In this document: one piece after another, positions 54,012-64,000 of the stretch
Layout: each line of letters begins with the position of its first letter
Numbering within the stretch: the first letter of the stretch is position 1
Assembly: GCF_000213805.1 (NCBI RefSeq)
Contig: NC_015556.1
Span: 1,302,001 to 1,366,000, forward strand
DNA: 64,000 nt
Direction: 5' to 3'
Source: Pseudomonas fulva 12-X
Lineage (GTDB): Bacteria; Pseudomonadota; Gammaproteobacteria; Pseudomonadales; Pseudomonadaceae
Program-made: the position numbers and the translations under genes
Notes under the pieces: generated by a model
The model's database searches: none
What the model was told of the DNA's origin: nothing
What the model saw: only the letters and a program-made list of their open reading frames with translations

Positions 54012-54971
54012 ATGAACCGCGACCCGGGCCTGGTGGCCGTGCTGGCCTACGACGGCTTGTGCACCTTCGAATTCGGTATCGCCGTGGAGATCTTTGGCTT
54101 GCCGCGGCCGGAGTTCGATTTCCCCTGGTATCGGCACCGTATTGTTGCCGTGGACTCGGGGCCGATGCGTGCGCTGGGCGGTATTCAGGTCATCGCCGAT
54201 GCCGGGCTCGAAGCCCTGAGCGAGGCGCGCACGATCATCGTGCCGGGTTGGCGGGACCGCAACGAACGGCCGCCGCAGCCGCTGATCGATGCTTTGCGCA
54301 CCGCTCACAGCCGGGGCGCGCGGCTGCTGTCGATCTGCTCCGGCGTGTTCGTGCTGGCCACGACCGGGCTGCTCGATGGCCAGCGCGCCACCACGCACTG
54401 GCGCTATACCGATGAATTGGCAGCCCGCTTCCCCGAGATCGCGGTCGACCCGGCGGTGCTCTACGTCGACAGCGGCCAACTGATCACCTCGGCCGGTAGT
54501 GCAGCGGGCATCGATGCCTGCCTGCATCTGGTGGAGCGCGACTTCGGCGCGCATATCGCCAACAGCGTGGCGCGCCGCCTGGTAATGGCTCCGCAACGCT
54601 CCGGCGGGCAGGCCCAGTTCATCCCGGCGCCGGTCGCCCAGGCGCCCAGGGACGATTTATCCGCGCTGCTGGAATGGGCGCGTCAGCACCTGAGCGAACC
54701 CCTGACGGTGAGTCAACTGGCGGTCAGGGCCTTGATGAGCGAGCGCACCTTCCTGCGGCGTTTCAGCGACGCTACCGGCATGACGCCCAAGCGCTGGCTG
54801 CAGCACGCGCGCATGGCCCAGGCGCGCTCGCTGCTGGAAAGCACCGCTCTCAATAGCGAACAGATCGCCGAGCGCTGCGGCTTCGCCTCGGTGGAAAGCT
54901 TTCGCGTGGCTTTTCGCAAGGTGGTCGGCCTGGCGCCGTCGTTCTACCGCGAGCGCTTCGGGCAGCGCTAG
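54012..54971 (+). CDS. FtrA-like GlxA family transcriptional regulator
   Basis: 319 residues. N-terminal DJ-1/PfpI-like domain (about 5-185; LVAVLAYDGLCTFEFGIAVE, LLSICSGVFVLATTGLLDGQ) and C-terminal AraC HTH (about 225-315; LTVSQLAVRALMSERTFLRR, IAERCGFASVESFRVAFRK). It looks like the FtrA-type regulators that sit beside rhodanese genes. The ATG follows the divergent rhodanese promoter. Confidence 0.88.
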   Translation: MNRDPGLVAVLAYDGLCTFEFGIAVEIFGLPRPEFDFPWYRHRIVAVDSGPMRALGGIQVIADAGLEALSEARTIIVPGWRDRNERPPQPLIDALRTAHSRGARLLSICSGVFVLATTGLLDGQRATTHWRYTDELAARFPEIAVDPAVLYVDSGQLITSAGSAAGIDACLHLVERDFGAHIANSVARRLVMAPQRSGGQAQFIPAPVAQAPRDDLSALLEWARQHLSEPLTVSQLAVRALMSERTFLRRFSDATGMTPKRWLQHARMAQARSLLESTALNSEQIAERCGFASVESFRVAFRKVVGLAPSFYRERFGQR

Positions 54972-55004
54972 GCGCAGCTGATTAATGTGGCTGGTGCTGC
55001 TCGG

Positions 55005-55439
55005 TCAGGCGTTCTCGTTACCCGAGCGAATAAACGAATAGCGGTCGATATCGGTCCGCAGCTGCCAGCCCTGGCTTTGCCAGTAATCGGCCGCCGCCTG
55101 ATTGGTCGTGAGAACGTCCAGATGGCACTTGTAAATGCCGACCGCCTCCAGGCTCGCCAGGCAACACTCCACCAGCGCATTGGCGATGCCCTGGCGCCGA
55201 TAGTCCGGTAGCACCAGCAGATGCTGCAGATACCCACGCCGCCCGTCATGCCCGCACATCACACAACCACACAGCACGCCCTCGACCTCGGCAACGAAGC
55301 TCATGCCGGGGTTGCGCTGCAGGTAGCGCGCCGTTGCTTCCCGTGAATCCGCATCGCGCAGCGAGATCCCAGGCGTCGCGCGCATCAGGGTGATGACGGC
55401 GTCGTAATCGTCTGGGGTCATTGTGCGGATATTGAACAT
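55005..55439 (-). CDS. GNAT family N-acetyltransferase
   Basis: About 144 residues from MFNIRTMTPDDYDA. The acetyl-CoA loop is LPDYRRQGIANALVE near 80, followed by the NQAAADYWQSQGW segment. Start chosen with GGGAG eight bases upstream; nine residues before it are in frame. Substrate unknown. It lies just outside the Gabija-like module. Confidence 0.85.
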   Translation of the reverse strand: MFNIRTMTPDDYDAVITLMRATPGISLRDADSREATARYLQRNPGMSFVAEVEGVLCGCVMCGHDGRRGYLQHLLVLPDYRRQGIANALVECCLASLEAVGIYKCHLDVLTTNQAAADYWQSQGWQLRTDIDRYSFIRSGNENA

Positions 55440-55496
55440 TGGGGGCTCCCGGAAGCGTCTGCGCAACTAGGGTGATTCAATCCTAGGAGGAAGGCC

Positions 55497-57344
55497 TCAC
55501 AGAATTTCGACCTCGCTCTCCTGAAGCCAGCCGGCAGCAACAACGTTTCGCTTGGCGAGTATAGGCTGGGGTGTGTATACAACAATCGCCAGGCTCTTCT
55601 CAGCCCGACTACAAGTCACGTAAAGCAGCCTACGAGTACGTGCTAGTGCGTTGTCCTTGCCGTCACGCTCGTTGTCCCGGTCAGTCTTTGTTGGTTCTTT
55701 TACACCCAGCAATTTGTCGTAGCTGAATAAGAAGCCGCCTGCCTCCTCATCGTTGATGACGACCATGACTCGTGGAAACTCCAGCCCCTTTACCCCTTGA
55801 TGTGTACCGTAGGGTGAAAGGCCATCCGCATAACTCGCAAAGGCTGCCAACTCCGAAAATGGACGCTCAAGGAATAGCTGGTAGGCGTAGTTGGTCATCG
55901 CGTTCGTATCTTCAGGATCTGGAGCCTCACTAGGGGCACCCAACACCATAGCCCCAACCAGATTGTCAGGAACATCAAGCAGCTGGGTTTGCAACAGAAG
56001 CGTTGCGACCTCGCTCAATGTTGGATCGTTTTTTTCGAAAAGAGAGAGCAGGGCATGCGTCGCTTCCTCTACACGCTGCATGTGGGCCGATTGATCCCCT
56101 GTTGATTGCATTGCATCCTTGCTGAGTAAGGGAGAGCGAGAGCGTACGGCTTCAAGCAGAAGGAAGTGATCGTCCTTTGCGGTAAGAATGGGAAGAACGC
56201 CTTCGCTGAAAACGCGAAGTGCGGGCAAGGTCCCATCCAGCAAGCCTGTTTGAAGGTGCTCAATCGCGTATAAGGGCGTGAACAGCTTTTCGAACCCCAT
56301 CCGCCGTCCAGCCATCTTATGTTCGAGGATCAAGGTTTTTCGGCCTTCAGGACCGGTAGCCCATTCGCCGTCCTCGGTGATTGCAGCCATCGACTGAGCG
56401 ATACCTTCCTCAAGATTTTGTGCCTGTTCTTGGCTTTGACTAATGCAGTACATGCGCACTACACCTTCAATGGCATCTGGCTTCGGGGTCTGCTGATGTG
56501 TGTCTGCAGCGCTTCGAATTACGTTGATAAGATCTATTACCCTACGAGGGCAGCGGCGATTAACGACCTTTTCAGGTTTCAGCCAGTCATCCGGTATCGC
56601 TTTATCAAGGCGCGTTACTCCATGGCCGTAAATCTGTTGCATGGTGTCGCCCAGTAGCCCCAGGCAGAAGCGTGCCTGCGCTAATTGCTGGACTTTCAGA
56701 AAAGCCTCCATTACTGGAGCGTGGGTGTCCTGGCTTTCGTCGATCAATACAACTGGGTAGCGGTCCACGAGAACATCCAACAAAGGGCGTTCAGGAGCAA
56801 ATGCTGCAGTTAACTTGATGACCTCATCATGATTGAGAGCCTGTCGCTCTCTGTTGTCAACTGTGGGGCTGTAAATGAACTTGGTAATCTCGTCTAGAGT
56901 CTCAAGTCTGCGTATTTTGCTTTGTAGCTTCCGTCGGTTTGCTCGAGATGTTTTATTGTCGCCTCTCGAACGTGCTAGCTCGCCCTCGATCTTTTCAATG
57001 TCTTGGGCAAGTTTGATCCTTAGCCACTCTCTGATCTCGTTGTCGAATCCTTGAATTAGGCGCCAGGCGAACGCGTGAATGGTCGAGACTTCCACGAGTG
57101 GATCAAACTCTAGCCTCCGAAGCACTTCATCGCAGGCTGCGTTTGTATAGGTTATCACCGCAATGCGCCGGCCCTCGAACGTCAGGCGTTCTCGCTCGCG
57201 ACTTTTGAGTTCGCGGATAGCCTCGACGAGTAAGTGGGTTTTTCCTGAGCCAGCACCTGCGTAAAGAAAAAAACTTTTCGGGTTTGCCAGATTCAGGCAA
57301 GCCTGCATAAGGGTGTCGGCATCTGCGACAGCTGCCTCGCTCAT
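55497..57344 (-). CDS. gajB: UvrD/Rep-type helicase of a Gabija-like defence module
   Basis: 615 residues with superfamily 1 helicase motifs in order: Walker A AGAGSGKTH near 30, motif Ia VITYTNAACDEVLRR near 64, motif II VVLIDESQD near 208, motif III LGLLGDTMQQIYGH near 245, motif V THQGVKGLEFPRVMVVI near 520 and motif VI LLYVTCSRAEKSLAI near 575. It lacks a nuclease domain. The ATG overlaps the end of the OLD-type gene by four bases. In Gabija, the GajA nuclease is joined by a GajB helicase; this pair fits that arrangement. GajB is longer than usual here. Confidence 0.85.
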   Translation of the reverse strand: MSEAAVADADTLMQACLNLANPKSFFLYAGAGSGKTHLLVEAIRELKSRERERLTFEGRRIAVITYTNAACDEVLRRLEFDPLVEVSTIHAFAWRLIQGFDNEIREWLRIKLAQDIEKIEGELARSRGDNKTSRANRRKLQSKIRRLETLDEITKFIYSPTVDNRERQALNHDEVIKLTAAFAPERPLLDVLVDRYPVVLIDESQDTHAPVMEAFLKVQQLAQARFCLGLLGDTMQQIYGHGVTRLDKAIPDDWLKPEKVVNRRCPRRVIDLINVIRSAADTHQQTPKPDAIEGVVRMYCISQSQEQAQNLEEGIAQSMAAITEDGEWATGPEGRKTLILEHKMAGRRMGFEKLFTPLYAIEHLQTGLLDGTLPALRVFSEGVLPILTAKDDHFLLLEAVRSRSPLLSKDAMQSTGDQSAHMQRVEEATHALLSLFEKNDPTLSEVATLLLQTQLLDVPDNLVGAMVLGAPSEAPDPEDTNAMTNYAYQLFLERPFSELAAFASYADGLSPYGTHQGVKGLEFPRVMVVINDEEAGGFLFSYDKLLGVKEPTKTDRDNERDGKDNALARTRRLLYVTCSRAEKSLAIVVYTPQPILAKRNVVAAGWLQESEVEIL

Positions 57345-59635
57345 GGCGTCACCTCCGCGCCCTCGGGCGGAATTACCAGTAGCTCTTTTTGCTTGCTTCG
57401 CAATTTGGACTCAAGCCAGTTGAGGCCTTCACTGATGTATTCAGGGATTTCAAGGCTAGGGAAGTTTTTGTCGCCCAAAACGAGTAATACAAATTCTGCT
57501 TTCTTTCCTTCGCGTAATTCGTTGAAAAAACCTTCTCCAACGGCTTCCGGTGTTTGCGCTTCATTCAAAATTTTTACGAAGGCCTTCATCAGACCAGTGC
57601 CGTTGGTTTTTTCCGCAAAGTGACCAGCGTTGCTAAGCACAAAGCTGCCTTCAAAGGTATTTGGTAGGGCTTGTATTGCTTCTCCAGTAGCGGGCAGGTG
57701 GGTGGAAATAGAGGTTTGATAGGCGATGCGTACTGAGTACAGGTCGTCGATCTGGTGCTCTTTTTGATTCTCTGGCAGTTCGAGCAACTCATCCACTGTG
57801 TTGCCTAGATGCATCAGTTTCATCCAGCTCCGCAATGTCGGATTGTTCGTAATCTGATCAGCGTTTCTTTGCACCGGTTTTGCCGCTTTATTAAACCCTG
57901 CATCGAGGTCTGTAATAACTAGAGTGAGGATGCCAAGCGCATCAATTAAAGGCCTTAGTCGGTGTGCGTGACTACCACCGATATCGATGGTTGTGATGTA
58001 GCAGCGGTCAAGGAATGGAAACTTATTCCGCAAAAAATGCGGCATCATCATTCGCTCTGCTGAGCCCTCTACCAAGATGACGGCGTCGGCGAAGAATATG
58101 TCTGCGTGCTGTGCCCGCAGATATCTGGTTACGAACTCCTTCGTCTTTGTTCCATCGCCGAACACGTTAGAGAGGTTAGAGACCGTCGATACCGGTACAC
58201 CGATGCCATACATCCCAGCCGGGAGTCGCCTGAAATACCTAAGGTTCTGGTACTCCACTTCGTGAGTTACATGGCTGGAGTGCGTGCTCACCAAAAGCTG
58301 AGTCTTCAGATTTGGGTAGCGTTCAAGCAAAGCGTCTCGGCATAGAACTTGGTAGGCGTGCCGCACAAACACTTGCTGCACTTGAACATGAAGGTGCGCT
58401 TCAGGCTCTTCAATGAGCACGAGGTGGATGGGCTCAACGCGGTCTATTACCTCCGCGTTGGCGGCCCTGGTTTTTCTTAGCCACTCATCCCTAAAACCCA
58501 TCAGCCGGAAAATCATAGATATCAGGTTTTGATATCCCAACCCGTTAGCGGTCTCTGGTAAATGAAGAGGAGGGGCTCCAGGGGCGCCTTGAATTGAATC
58601 CAACTCAAAAAGGACGGCCGCCTCATGGTTCATGCCGTCAGTTGCTGCCAAGCGACTTGCGACTTTGATACGTGGGTCATTGCGACCAGGGTAGCCCAAT
58701 CCCTCGACCTCTCTAATAGCAGATTCGAAGCTGCTACTTAGCCTGGTATCGAATGCCGATTGGGCTGCTTCTATCGCCCGCAACGCTTCGAGATCTGAGA
58801 TATCTGGGCTGTCACCTGGATCTAGGTGTCGGGAGTAATAGGATCTGAGTTGTTCCGAGAGTTTTCGGGCACCGTTGGGTCTAGTGTTATCGCCTTGATT
58901 GTCATCCGAATGGTCGCTGAATCCCCGCTGTGCATTGATCTCATGTACTCGAATTAATCCATTGAGGGGATTACTTTCCAGAGGTAGGGAAGTAGGACTC
59001 AATTGCTGCATTTGAGCCATTCGAGTCGACTTGTCAGGTTTCTTAAGTTGCTGCGGATCCAGGCGATACCAACGAACCTTGAATTTATCTCCCAGCCGAC
59101 GGTTCAAGTAATCATGAAGGCTCTGTGGCCATAGCGTCAGCGGGCTACCAGGCGGGTCCTCCGTTCCTAAAGCATCCTCAAGCTCTGCAACCCTCGCGCG
59201 CTCCTTGCGATAGTCCGTGTACAGCATATTCATATCATCTGGTTCAAGCAGGAAGCGCATTCCTACAAGTCCTCCGCGCCACGCAAAGCTGGGAATGAGA
59301 TCGCGGATGAAGTGGAACTCTCCTTGATCTGCTGAGATCCAGATATCTAGGCTAGGAAGCCAGTCGGCCCAGTCCTTGGCTGTAGGAAGTTCAAAGTTTT
59401 CCGGCGGGATCTCCCACTCTCTGCCAATCTCGTCAATCTTCGCGAGATGACAAAGAGTCAGATCCTGAAGTCGAAAGGCAGAACCCTTCGAAATCAAAAA
59501 TCTTCGGAGTGCCAGCATAGCTGAGGATTTTCCGCTGTTGTTTGCACCTACAAGCAGGGTGGTCTCATCAGCGAAGTCAATTCGTACAGAAAGCAACTTT
59601 CTGAAGTTAGATATCTCTACGTGCTGGATGCGCAT
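57341..59635 (-). CDS. gajA: OLD-type ATPase/TOPRIM nuclease of a Gabija-like defence module
   Basis: About 764 residues. The N-terminal ABC-type ATPase has Walker A GANNSGKSS near 35, Walker B LVLIEEPEAHLHVQVQ near 420 and the H-loop LLVSTHSSHVTHEV near 465. A TOPRIM domain follows (AVILVEGSAERMMMP near 525, and Asp-x-Asp in LVITDLDAG near 580). This makes it an OLD-family nuclease like GajA, though longer than typical GajA. The ATG at 59635 follows AAGGA at ideal spacing. Its lower GC content than neighbours and coupling to the helicase point to transfer as a defence unit. Confidence 0.87.
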   Translation of the reverse strand: MRIQHVEISNFRKLLSVRIDFADETTLLVGANNSGKSSAMLALRRFLISKGSAFRLQDLTLCHLAKIDEIGREWEIPPENFELPTAKDWADWLPSLDIWISADQGEFHFIRDLIPSFAWRGGLVGMRFLLEPDDMNMLYTDYRKERARVAELEDALGTEDPPGSPLTLWPQSLHDYLNRRLGDKFKVRWYRLDPQQLKKPDKSTRMAQMQQLSPTSLPLESNPLNGLIRVHEINAQRGFSDHSDDNQGDNTRPNGARKLSEQLRSYYSRHLDPGDSPDISDLEALRAIEAAQSAFDTRLSSSFESAIREVEGLGYPGRNDPRIKVASRLAATDGMNHEAAVLFELDSIQGAPGAPPLHLPETANGLGYQNLISMIFRLMGFRDEWLRKTRAANAEVIDRVEPIHLVLIEEPEAHLHVQVQQVFVRHAYQVLCRDALLERYPNLKTQLLVSTHSSHVTHEVEYQNLRYFRRLPAGMYGIGVPVSTVSNLSNVFGDGTKTKEFVTRYLRAQHADIFFADAVILVEGSAERMMMPHFLRNKFPFLDRCYITTIDIGGSHAHRLRPLIDALGILTLVITDLDAGFNKAAKPVQRNADQITNNPTLRSWMKLMHLGNTVDELLELPENQKEHQIDDLYSVRIAYQTSISTHLPATGEAIQALPNTFEGSFVLSNAGHFAEKTNGTGLMKAFVKILNEAQTPEAVGEGFFNELREGKKAEFVLLVLGDKNFPSLEIPEYISEGLNWLESKLRSKQKELLVIPPEGAEVTP

Positions 59636-59925
59636 GGATCGTCCTTGAAATCTCTGAAGTGTCATTTTGCTATCAATATAGCTAGCTGCCTGTAACAATC
59701 AAAGAGAAGAAATTGAGGCAGATTTATTTTTTTAGCTTCAAATAACTGGTTTAGCCGATAGCAGCCATCCACTCGCCCCACGCAAACCCGTAGCCCAGCA
59801 CCGACCAATCACCTTCCCGACAACCCGAAACCCAACCATACTCAGCAGGCCACGCCGCCGCCCTCACTTTCACCTTCACGTAAACGAGTCTGCGGACCAA
59901 GAACCGTAGCCGTTGGGAGATCCAT

Positions 59926-62535
59926 TTGCTGACCGTTCCGATGGATCTTATGGCTGATGACCGCCTGTCTCACGTGCTCAGTGCCAGCGAGCGGCTGGCG
60001 ATGGCGGCCTCGCTGGACGAGGTGGTCGCCATTCTGCGTGATACCGCGCGGGCCACGGTGGGCGCCGAGGGGATTGCGGTGATCATCGAGCAGCAGGGGC
60101 GCTGCGCCTATGTCGCCGAGGATGCGGTGTCGCCGCTTTGGCAGGGCCAGAATTTCCCGAGCCAGGCGTGCGTTTCCGGTTGGGCGATGGCTAACCGCGA
60201 GACGGTGGCGATCCGCGATGTGCTGCAGGATCCGCGTGTGCCGCAAGCAGCATATGCGTCGACCTTCGTGCGCAGCATGGTGATGGTGCCCATCGGCCGG
60301 CCTACGCCGATTGCTGCGCTTGGCGCCTACTGGGCCGATGTGCGCGACCATCACCCAGAGACCATTGCGCGCCTGGAGAGCCTGGCGCGGCTGGCGACCA
60401 TCGCCATCGAGAACGCGCGGCTGACCCAGGCACGCAATCGCGAGACGACTATCGCCGCTACGCAGAATCGCATTCTGGAACTGGCTGTCGCGCAAACGGC
60501 GCTCAGCGACACGCTGGATGGCATCGTCCGCGAGGTGGATGCGCTTTCCGTGTCGGGTTTTCTGGGCGGCATTTTGCTGCTCAACGAGCGCGGTGAGCAT
60601 CTGGAGCATTGCGCGGGGCCGAGCCTGCCCAGCGCCTATAAAGAGGCCGCCAAAGGCATCTCCATTGCCCCGAGCGCCGTGACGGCCGCTGCCGATATTG
60701 GCAGCGACTCAGGCTGGGCCGCGTTGCGCGAGCTGGCTGCCGGGCACGGACTGCATCTTTGCTGCTTGATTCCGATCCGCTCGGCCCAGGCTGCGCTGCT
60801 CGGGGCTTTCGTGTTCTATCACCCCGAGCGCCGCGAGCCGCTGCCGGCGGATACCGAGATCATCGATTTTGTGGTGCATACGGTGGGGATGCTCGTACAT
60901 CGCACCCGCGCGGATTCGGCGATTCGTATCAGCGAGGCACGCCTGCGCCTGGCCGTCGACCATGCCGACGTGGGGTTCTGGGATGTGGATTTCGTGCACA
61001 ACAAGCTGATCTGGCCGGTGCAGACCAAAACGATGTTCGGCATCTCGGCGCATGTGGATGTCACCCTGCAGGACTTCTACGACGGCCTGCACCCCGACGA
61101 CCGTGAGGCGACGATCGCCGCCTTCACGGCCGCCGCCGACCCCGAGCGGCGCGCGCTCTATGAGGTGGATTACCGCACCATCGGCCGTGAGGACGGCATC
61201 GTGCGCTGGGTCGCAGCCAAGGGGCGGGGCGTGTTCGACGCTGCTGGCAAGTGCCTGCGGGTGACCGGCACGGCCATCGACATCACGCCGCGCAAGGTGG
61301 CCGAGGAGGAGCTGCGCAAGCTCAACGAGACCCTGGAAAAGCGCATCGCCGCGGCCATCGCCGAGCGCGAGGAAGTCCAGAAGGCGCTGCGCCAGAGCCA
61401 GAAGATGGAGGCCATGGGGCAGCTTACCGGCGGCGTCGCCCACGACTTCAATAACCTGCTCACGCCCATCGTCGGCACGCTGGACCTGCTGCAGCGCCGC
61501 GGCGTGGGCGGCGAGCGCGAGCAGCGGCTGATCTCCGGCGCCATGCAGTCGGCCGAGCGCGCCACGACGCTGGTGCAGCGGCTGCTGGCCTTCGCGCGCC
61601 GGCAACCGCTGCAGGTTGTGCCGGTCGACGTGGCCAGGCTGGTCAGCGACATGGGCGACCTGCTGGCCAGCACCACCGGGCCGCAGATCCGGGTGATCGT
61701 CGATGCGCCGGACAATCTGCCCGCCGCCATCGCCGACCAGAACCAGCTGGAGATGGCGCTGCTCAACCTCTCGGTGAACGCCCGCGACGCCATGCTCGAG
61801 GGCGGCACCATTCGTATCTCGGTGAGCCTGGAGACGGTCGAGGAGGGCCACCGCAGCAAGTTGCCGGCGGATCGGTACCTGTGCCTGTGCGTCGCCGATA
61901 CCGGCAGCGGCATGGACGCGACAACCCTGGCCCGCGCGGTGGAGCCGTTCTTCTCCACCAAGGGCGTGGGCAAGGGCACCGGCTTGGGGCTTTCCATGGT
62001 GCATGGGCTGGCCTCGCAGCTGAACGGCGCGCTGACCATCCAGAGCGCGCCGGGGCTGGGAACCAGCGTCGAGCTATGGTTGCCGCGCAGCCTCGCCGAG
62101 CCGGCCACGGCGCTACGCATCGTCGAAGCCGCCGAGCCACGGCTGACCCGCGGCACCGCGTTGTTGGTCGATGACGAAGAACTGGTGCGCGCCAGCACCT
62201 CGTACATGCTGGTCGAGCTGGGTTATCGGGTGATCGAGGCCAGCTCCGGTGAGGAGGCCATGCAGCGGGTGGCCAGCGGCGAGCCTTTTGATCTGCTGGT
62301 TACCGACCATCTGATGCCAGGCATCAACGGCACCGATCTGGCCCGCCTGGTGCGCGCCTCACGGCCTGGCATCGGCATTCTGCTGGTGTCCGGCTATGCC
62401 GAACGCGAAGGCCTCGATCCCGAACTGCCGCGGCTCACCAAGCCGTTTCGCAAGAGTGAGCTGGCGGCGAGCCTGGCCCAGATGCGTGGCGAATCATGGG
62501 CTGAGGCGCCCGAGGCGCAGGCTGTGGCGCCCTAA
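59926..62535 (+). CDS. GAF/PAS hybrid sensor histidine kinase with receiver domain
   Basis: 869 residues without membrane segments. Two GAF-like regions (about 10-165 and 180-330), a PAS domain (about 340-460; [20 protein letters not shown]), a HisKA motif ([11 protein letters not shown] with His 506), a HATPase domain ([24 protein letters not shown]) and a receiver with Asp 794 in [10 protein letters not shown] and Lys in [10 protein letters not shown]. It is related to the LOV and multi-PAS kinases earlier in the window. TTG start with GGGAG at good distance; ATG at 59941 is the alternative. Confidence 0.87.
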   Translation: MLTVPMDLMADDRLSHVLSASERLAMAASLDEVVAILRDTARATVGAEGIAVIIEQQGRCAYVAEDAVSPLWQGQNFPSQACVSGWAMANRETVAIRDVLQDPRVPQAAYASTFVRSMVMVPIGRPTPIAALGAYWADVRDHHPETIARLESLARLATIAIENARLTQARNRETTIAATQNRILELAVAQTALSDTLDGIVREVDALSVSGFLGGILLLNERGEHLEHCAGPSLPSAYKEAAKGISIAPSAVTAAADIGSDSGWAALRELAAGHGLHLCCLIPIRSAQAALLGAFVFYHPERREPLPADTEIIDFVVHTVGMLVHRTRADSAIRISEARLRLAVDHADVGFWDVDFVHNKLIWPVQTKTMFGISAHVDVTLQDFYDGLHPDDREATIAAFTAAADPERRALYEVDYRTIGREDGIVRWVAAKGRGVFDAAGKCLRVTGTAIDITPRKVAEEELRKLNETLEKRIAAAIAEREEVQKALRQSQKMEAMGQLTGGVAHDFNNLLTPIVGTLDLLQRRGVGGEREQRLISGAMQSAERATTLVQRLLAFARRQPLQVVPVDVARLVSDMGDLLASTTGPQIRVIVDAPDNLPAAIADQNQLEMALLNLSVNARDAMLEGGTIRISVSLETVEEGHRSKLPADRYLCLCVADTGSGMDATTLARAVEPFFSTKGVGKGTGLGLSMVHGLASQLNGALTIQSAPGLGTSVELWLPRSLAEPATALRIVEAAEPRLTRGTALLVDDEELVRASTSYMLVELGYRVIEASSGEEAMQRVASGEPFDLLVTDHLMPGINGTDLARLVRASRPGIGILLVSGYAEREGLDPELPRLTKPFRKSELAASLAQMRGESWAEAPEAQAVAP

Positions 62536-62564
62536 GCCAACTGTCCCGAGCGCGAAGGCGATCG

Positions 62565-63662
62565 TCAGGCCGGTCTGTCCCGCTCTTCCGGCCTTGGCGC
62601 TGCTGGCGTCGTCAGGCGGATGATCTGTTTGGCGAAGAATGCTCCGGTGAGGATTACGCCGAACAATCTCAGCGTCTGCATGGCCAGGACCAGGCCGACG
62701 TCGGAATGGGTTTCCGCCGCGATGATCGCCATTGCATCGAGCCCGCCGGGGCTGGTCGCCAGGTACATCGACAGGAAATCCGTTCCGGTCAGCGCGGCGA
62801 GCAGCCCGGCGAGCCCGGCGCAGAGCATGATCAGCACCAGGGCGCCGATGATCATCGATGGCAGGCGCCGCCACACGTAGCGCAGGGTTTCGCGATCGAA
62901 GCGCAAACCGATGTAGCAGCCGATGGCTCCGTAGCCGAAGGCCAGCAGCTCGCTGGGCAGGGTGATGGTCAGAAGGCCGCTCAACTGCAGTGCTGCGCCC
63001 AGGAGCAGCGGCACCAGTAGCGCCCCGGCAGGAAGCAACGCACCGGCCGCGACGCCGACCACAATCACGCCAATGCCAAGTGCCAGATCCGCGGGGTTCA
63101 TCACCGGCGCGTTGGCGATGGCCTGGCTCATACCGGTGGTTGCGCCCAGCAGATGGCTGACCAGCGCACCGACCATCACCACGCACACCACCCGCACGTA
63201 CTGCATGGTGGCCACCAAGCGCGAGTCGGCGCCGTAGTCCTCGGCCATGGCAACCATTGCCGATGCTGCGCCCGGCGCCGTTCCCCAGGCCGCGGTATTG
63301 CCGGGAATGCCGCCGAATCGCACGGTGCCCAGGCCCACCAGCGCACTCAGGCAGACCGTCACTATCGTCGCCAGCAGCATGATGTGCCACGAGCTCGCCA
63401 GCGACACCAGCACCGACCAGGTCATGGTGTGGGCGACCAGCAAACCCACGCAGCCCTGGCCGAACCTGAAGACGTTCCTGTGCAGGCGCAGCCCCGCACC
63501 GCACACGCCGAACACGATGGCCACCAACATGGGCCCCAGAAACAGGCCTGCCGGCACCTCGACGGCATGCAAGGCTTGCCCGGCAACCGCGGCGCAGAGG
63601 CTCAGAGCGAGCCAGCGCAGTGCCCGGGCGGACCATGTAAGAGGGGGATTGGGCGCTGACAT
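62565..63662 (-). CDS. AbrB family membrane transporter
   Basis: About 365 residues with nine or more hydrophobic segments in two repeated halves; FGGIPGNTAAWGTAPGAASA and TSPGGLDAMAIIAAE carry the repeated Pro/Gly-rich turn of the AbrB (ammonia monooxygenase-like) membrane family. Members are putative transporters or regulators of unknown substrate. The ATG at 63662 follows AGGA at good distance. It is divergent from the LysR gene cut by the window edge. Confidence 0.85.
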   Translation of the reverse strand: MSAPNPPLTWSARALRWLALSLCAAVAGQALHAVEVPAGLFLGPMLVAIVFGVCGAGLRLHRNVFRFGQGCVGLLVAHTMTWSVLVSLASSWHIMLLATIVTVCLSALVGLGTVRFGGIPGNTAAWGTAPGAASAMVAMAEDYGADSRLVATMQYVRVVCVVMVGALVSHLLGATTGMSQAIANAPVMNPADLALGIGVIVVGVAAGALLPAGALLVPLLLGAALQLSGLLTITLPSELLAFGYGAIGCYIGLRFDRETLRYVWRRLPSMIIGALVLIMLCAGLAGLLAALTGTDFLSMYLATSPGGLDAMAIIAAETHSDVGLVLAMQTLRLFGVILTGAFFAKQIIRLTTPAAPRPEERDRPA

Positions 63663-63772
63663 GGGCATCCTGTAAATCACGCGCGTGAGCGCTTTGCTGC
63701 AAATTATCGACAGGCCAATTCATCACGTCTATTTTCTAATTTTTCTTCAACGATAACTTTTGTGAATGAATT

Positions 63773-64000
63773 ATGGATCTGCGTGACCTTGGTTATTTCG
63801 AAACCATCGCCGAAATTGGCCATCTGGGCCGGGCTGCCGACAAGCTCAACCGCAGCCAGCCGGCCCTGACCAAGAGCATCCAGCGGCTCGAGGAATCCCT
63901 TGGCGCGCGGTTGTTTCAGCGTGACGGGCGGGGCATCAAGCTGACCGAAGTAGGTGAGCTCCTGCTGATCAGAAGCAAGCAGCTGCAGATGAGCGTTGGC
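63773..64000 (+). CDS. LysR family transcriptional regulator, 5' part only
   Basis: The frame from the ATG at 63773 stays open to the window end (76 codons) and gives a LysR HTH: MDLRDLGYFETIAEIGHLGR, then AADKLNRSQPALTKSIQRLE and LGARLFQRDGRGIKLTEVG. The gene is truncated by the window. Divergent from the AbrB-type transporter, it is the likely regulator of it. Confidence 0.88.
   Translation, partial: MDLRDLGYFETIAEIGHLGRAADKLNRSQPALTKSIQRLEESLGARLFQRDGRGIKLTEVGELLLIRSKQLQMSVG

Noticed and set aside
55440..59925. Attachment site or tRNA at the edges of the Gabija-like module
   Set aside because: No tRNA gene, integrase or clear direct repeat was found on either side.
1..64000. CRISPR array
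   Set aside because: No evenly spaced direct repeats were seen; the palindromic repeats are few and far apart.

Overview
The window is a GC-rich chromosomal segment from a Pseudomonas or very close relative. The evidence is the gene families together: a short LOV histidine kinase with the Pseudomonas layout, a fosmidomycin-resistance-type MFS pump, a GudP-like transporter, several LysR and AraC/GlxA regulators next to small catabolic operons, and short mosaic repeats between genes. No rRNA, tRNA or CRISPR array was seen. Gene density is high, and most of the window looks like ordinary accessory metabolism and signalling.

Layout. 1-9.8 kb: a diiron-type metallo-hydrolase, a cardiolipin synthase, a hemerythrin and three histidine kinases (GAF; multi-PAS hybrid; LOV hybrid), then a thioesterase. 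9.9-22.1 kb: an old-yellow-enzyme oxidoreductase, a coupled pair of unknown proteins, a YdgA/DUF945 protein, a Fur-box-associated TonB siderophore receptor, an MFS pump and a diguanylate cyclase. 22.1-29.5 kb: a LysR regulator divergent from a five-gene catabolic operon (two SDRs, class III aminotransferase, glutamine-synthetase-like ligase, amidase), which looks like amine use through gamma-glutamylation. 29.6-39.3 kb: membrane proteins, a PQQ-type sugar dehydrogenase lipoprotein, OsmC, a secreted SnoaL/Atu4866 pair facing an AraC regulator, TerC with a structured leader, a NUDIX fusion and a GlxA-type regulator.

39.3-44.6 kb: a LysR regulator divergent from a tightly coupled six-gene operon (ketopantoate-reductase-like, VOC, MaoC hydratase, CaiB CoA-transferase, shikimate-dehydrogenase-like, type II dehydroquinase-like). 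Four of its five junctions overlap as ATGA. The two shikimate-pathway homologues keep catalytic residues but have altered substrate motifs, so this may be an undescribed catabolic pathway. 44.6-47.3 kb: a LysR/aminotransferase pair flanked by two direct copies of a mosaic palindromic element. 47.3-54.9 kb: a TSUP exporter, a GudP-like transporter with three tandem LacI-type operators and its likely LacI regulator, a leader peptide/response regulator/serine recombinase unit, and a rhodanese/FtrA-like pair. 55.5-59.7 kb: a lower-GC Gabija-like module (OLD nuclease plus UvrD helicase), probably acquired. 59.9-64 kb: another hybrid histidine kinase, an AbrB-family transporter and the start of a LysR gene cut by the window edge.

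Most functions are assigned by reading motifs in the translations; no database search was run. Substrates of the two catabolic operons are inference.
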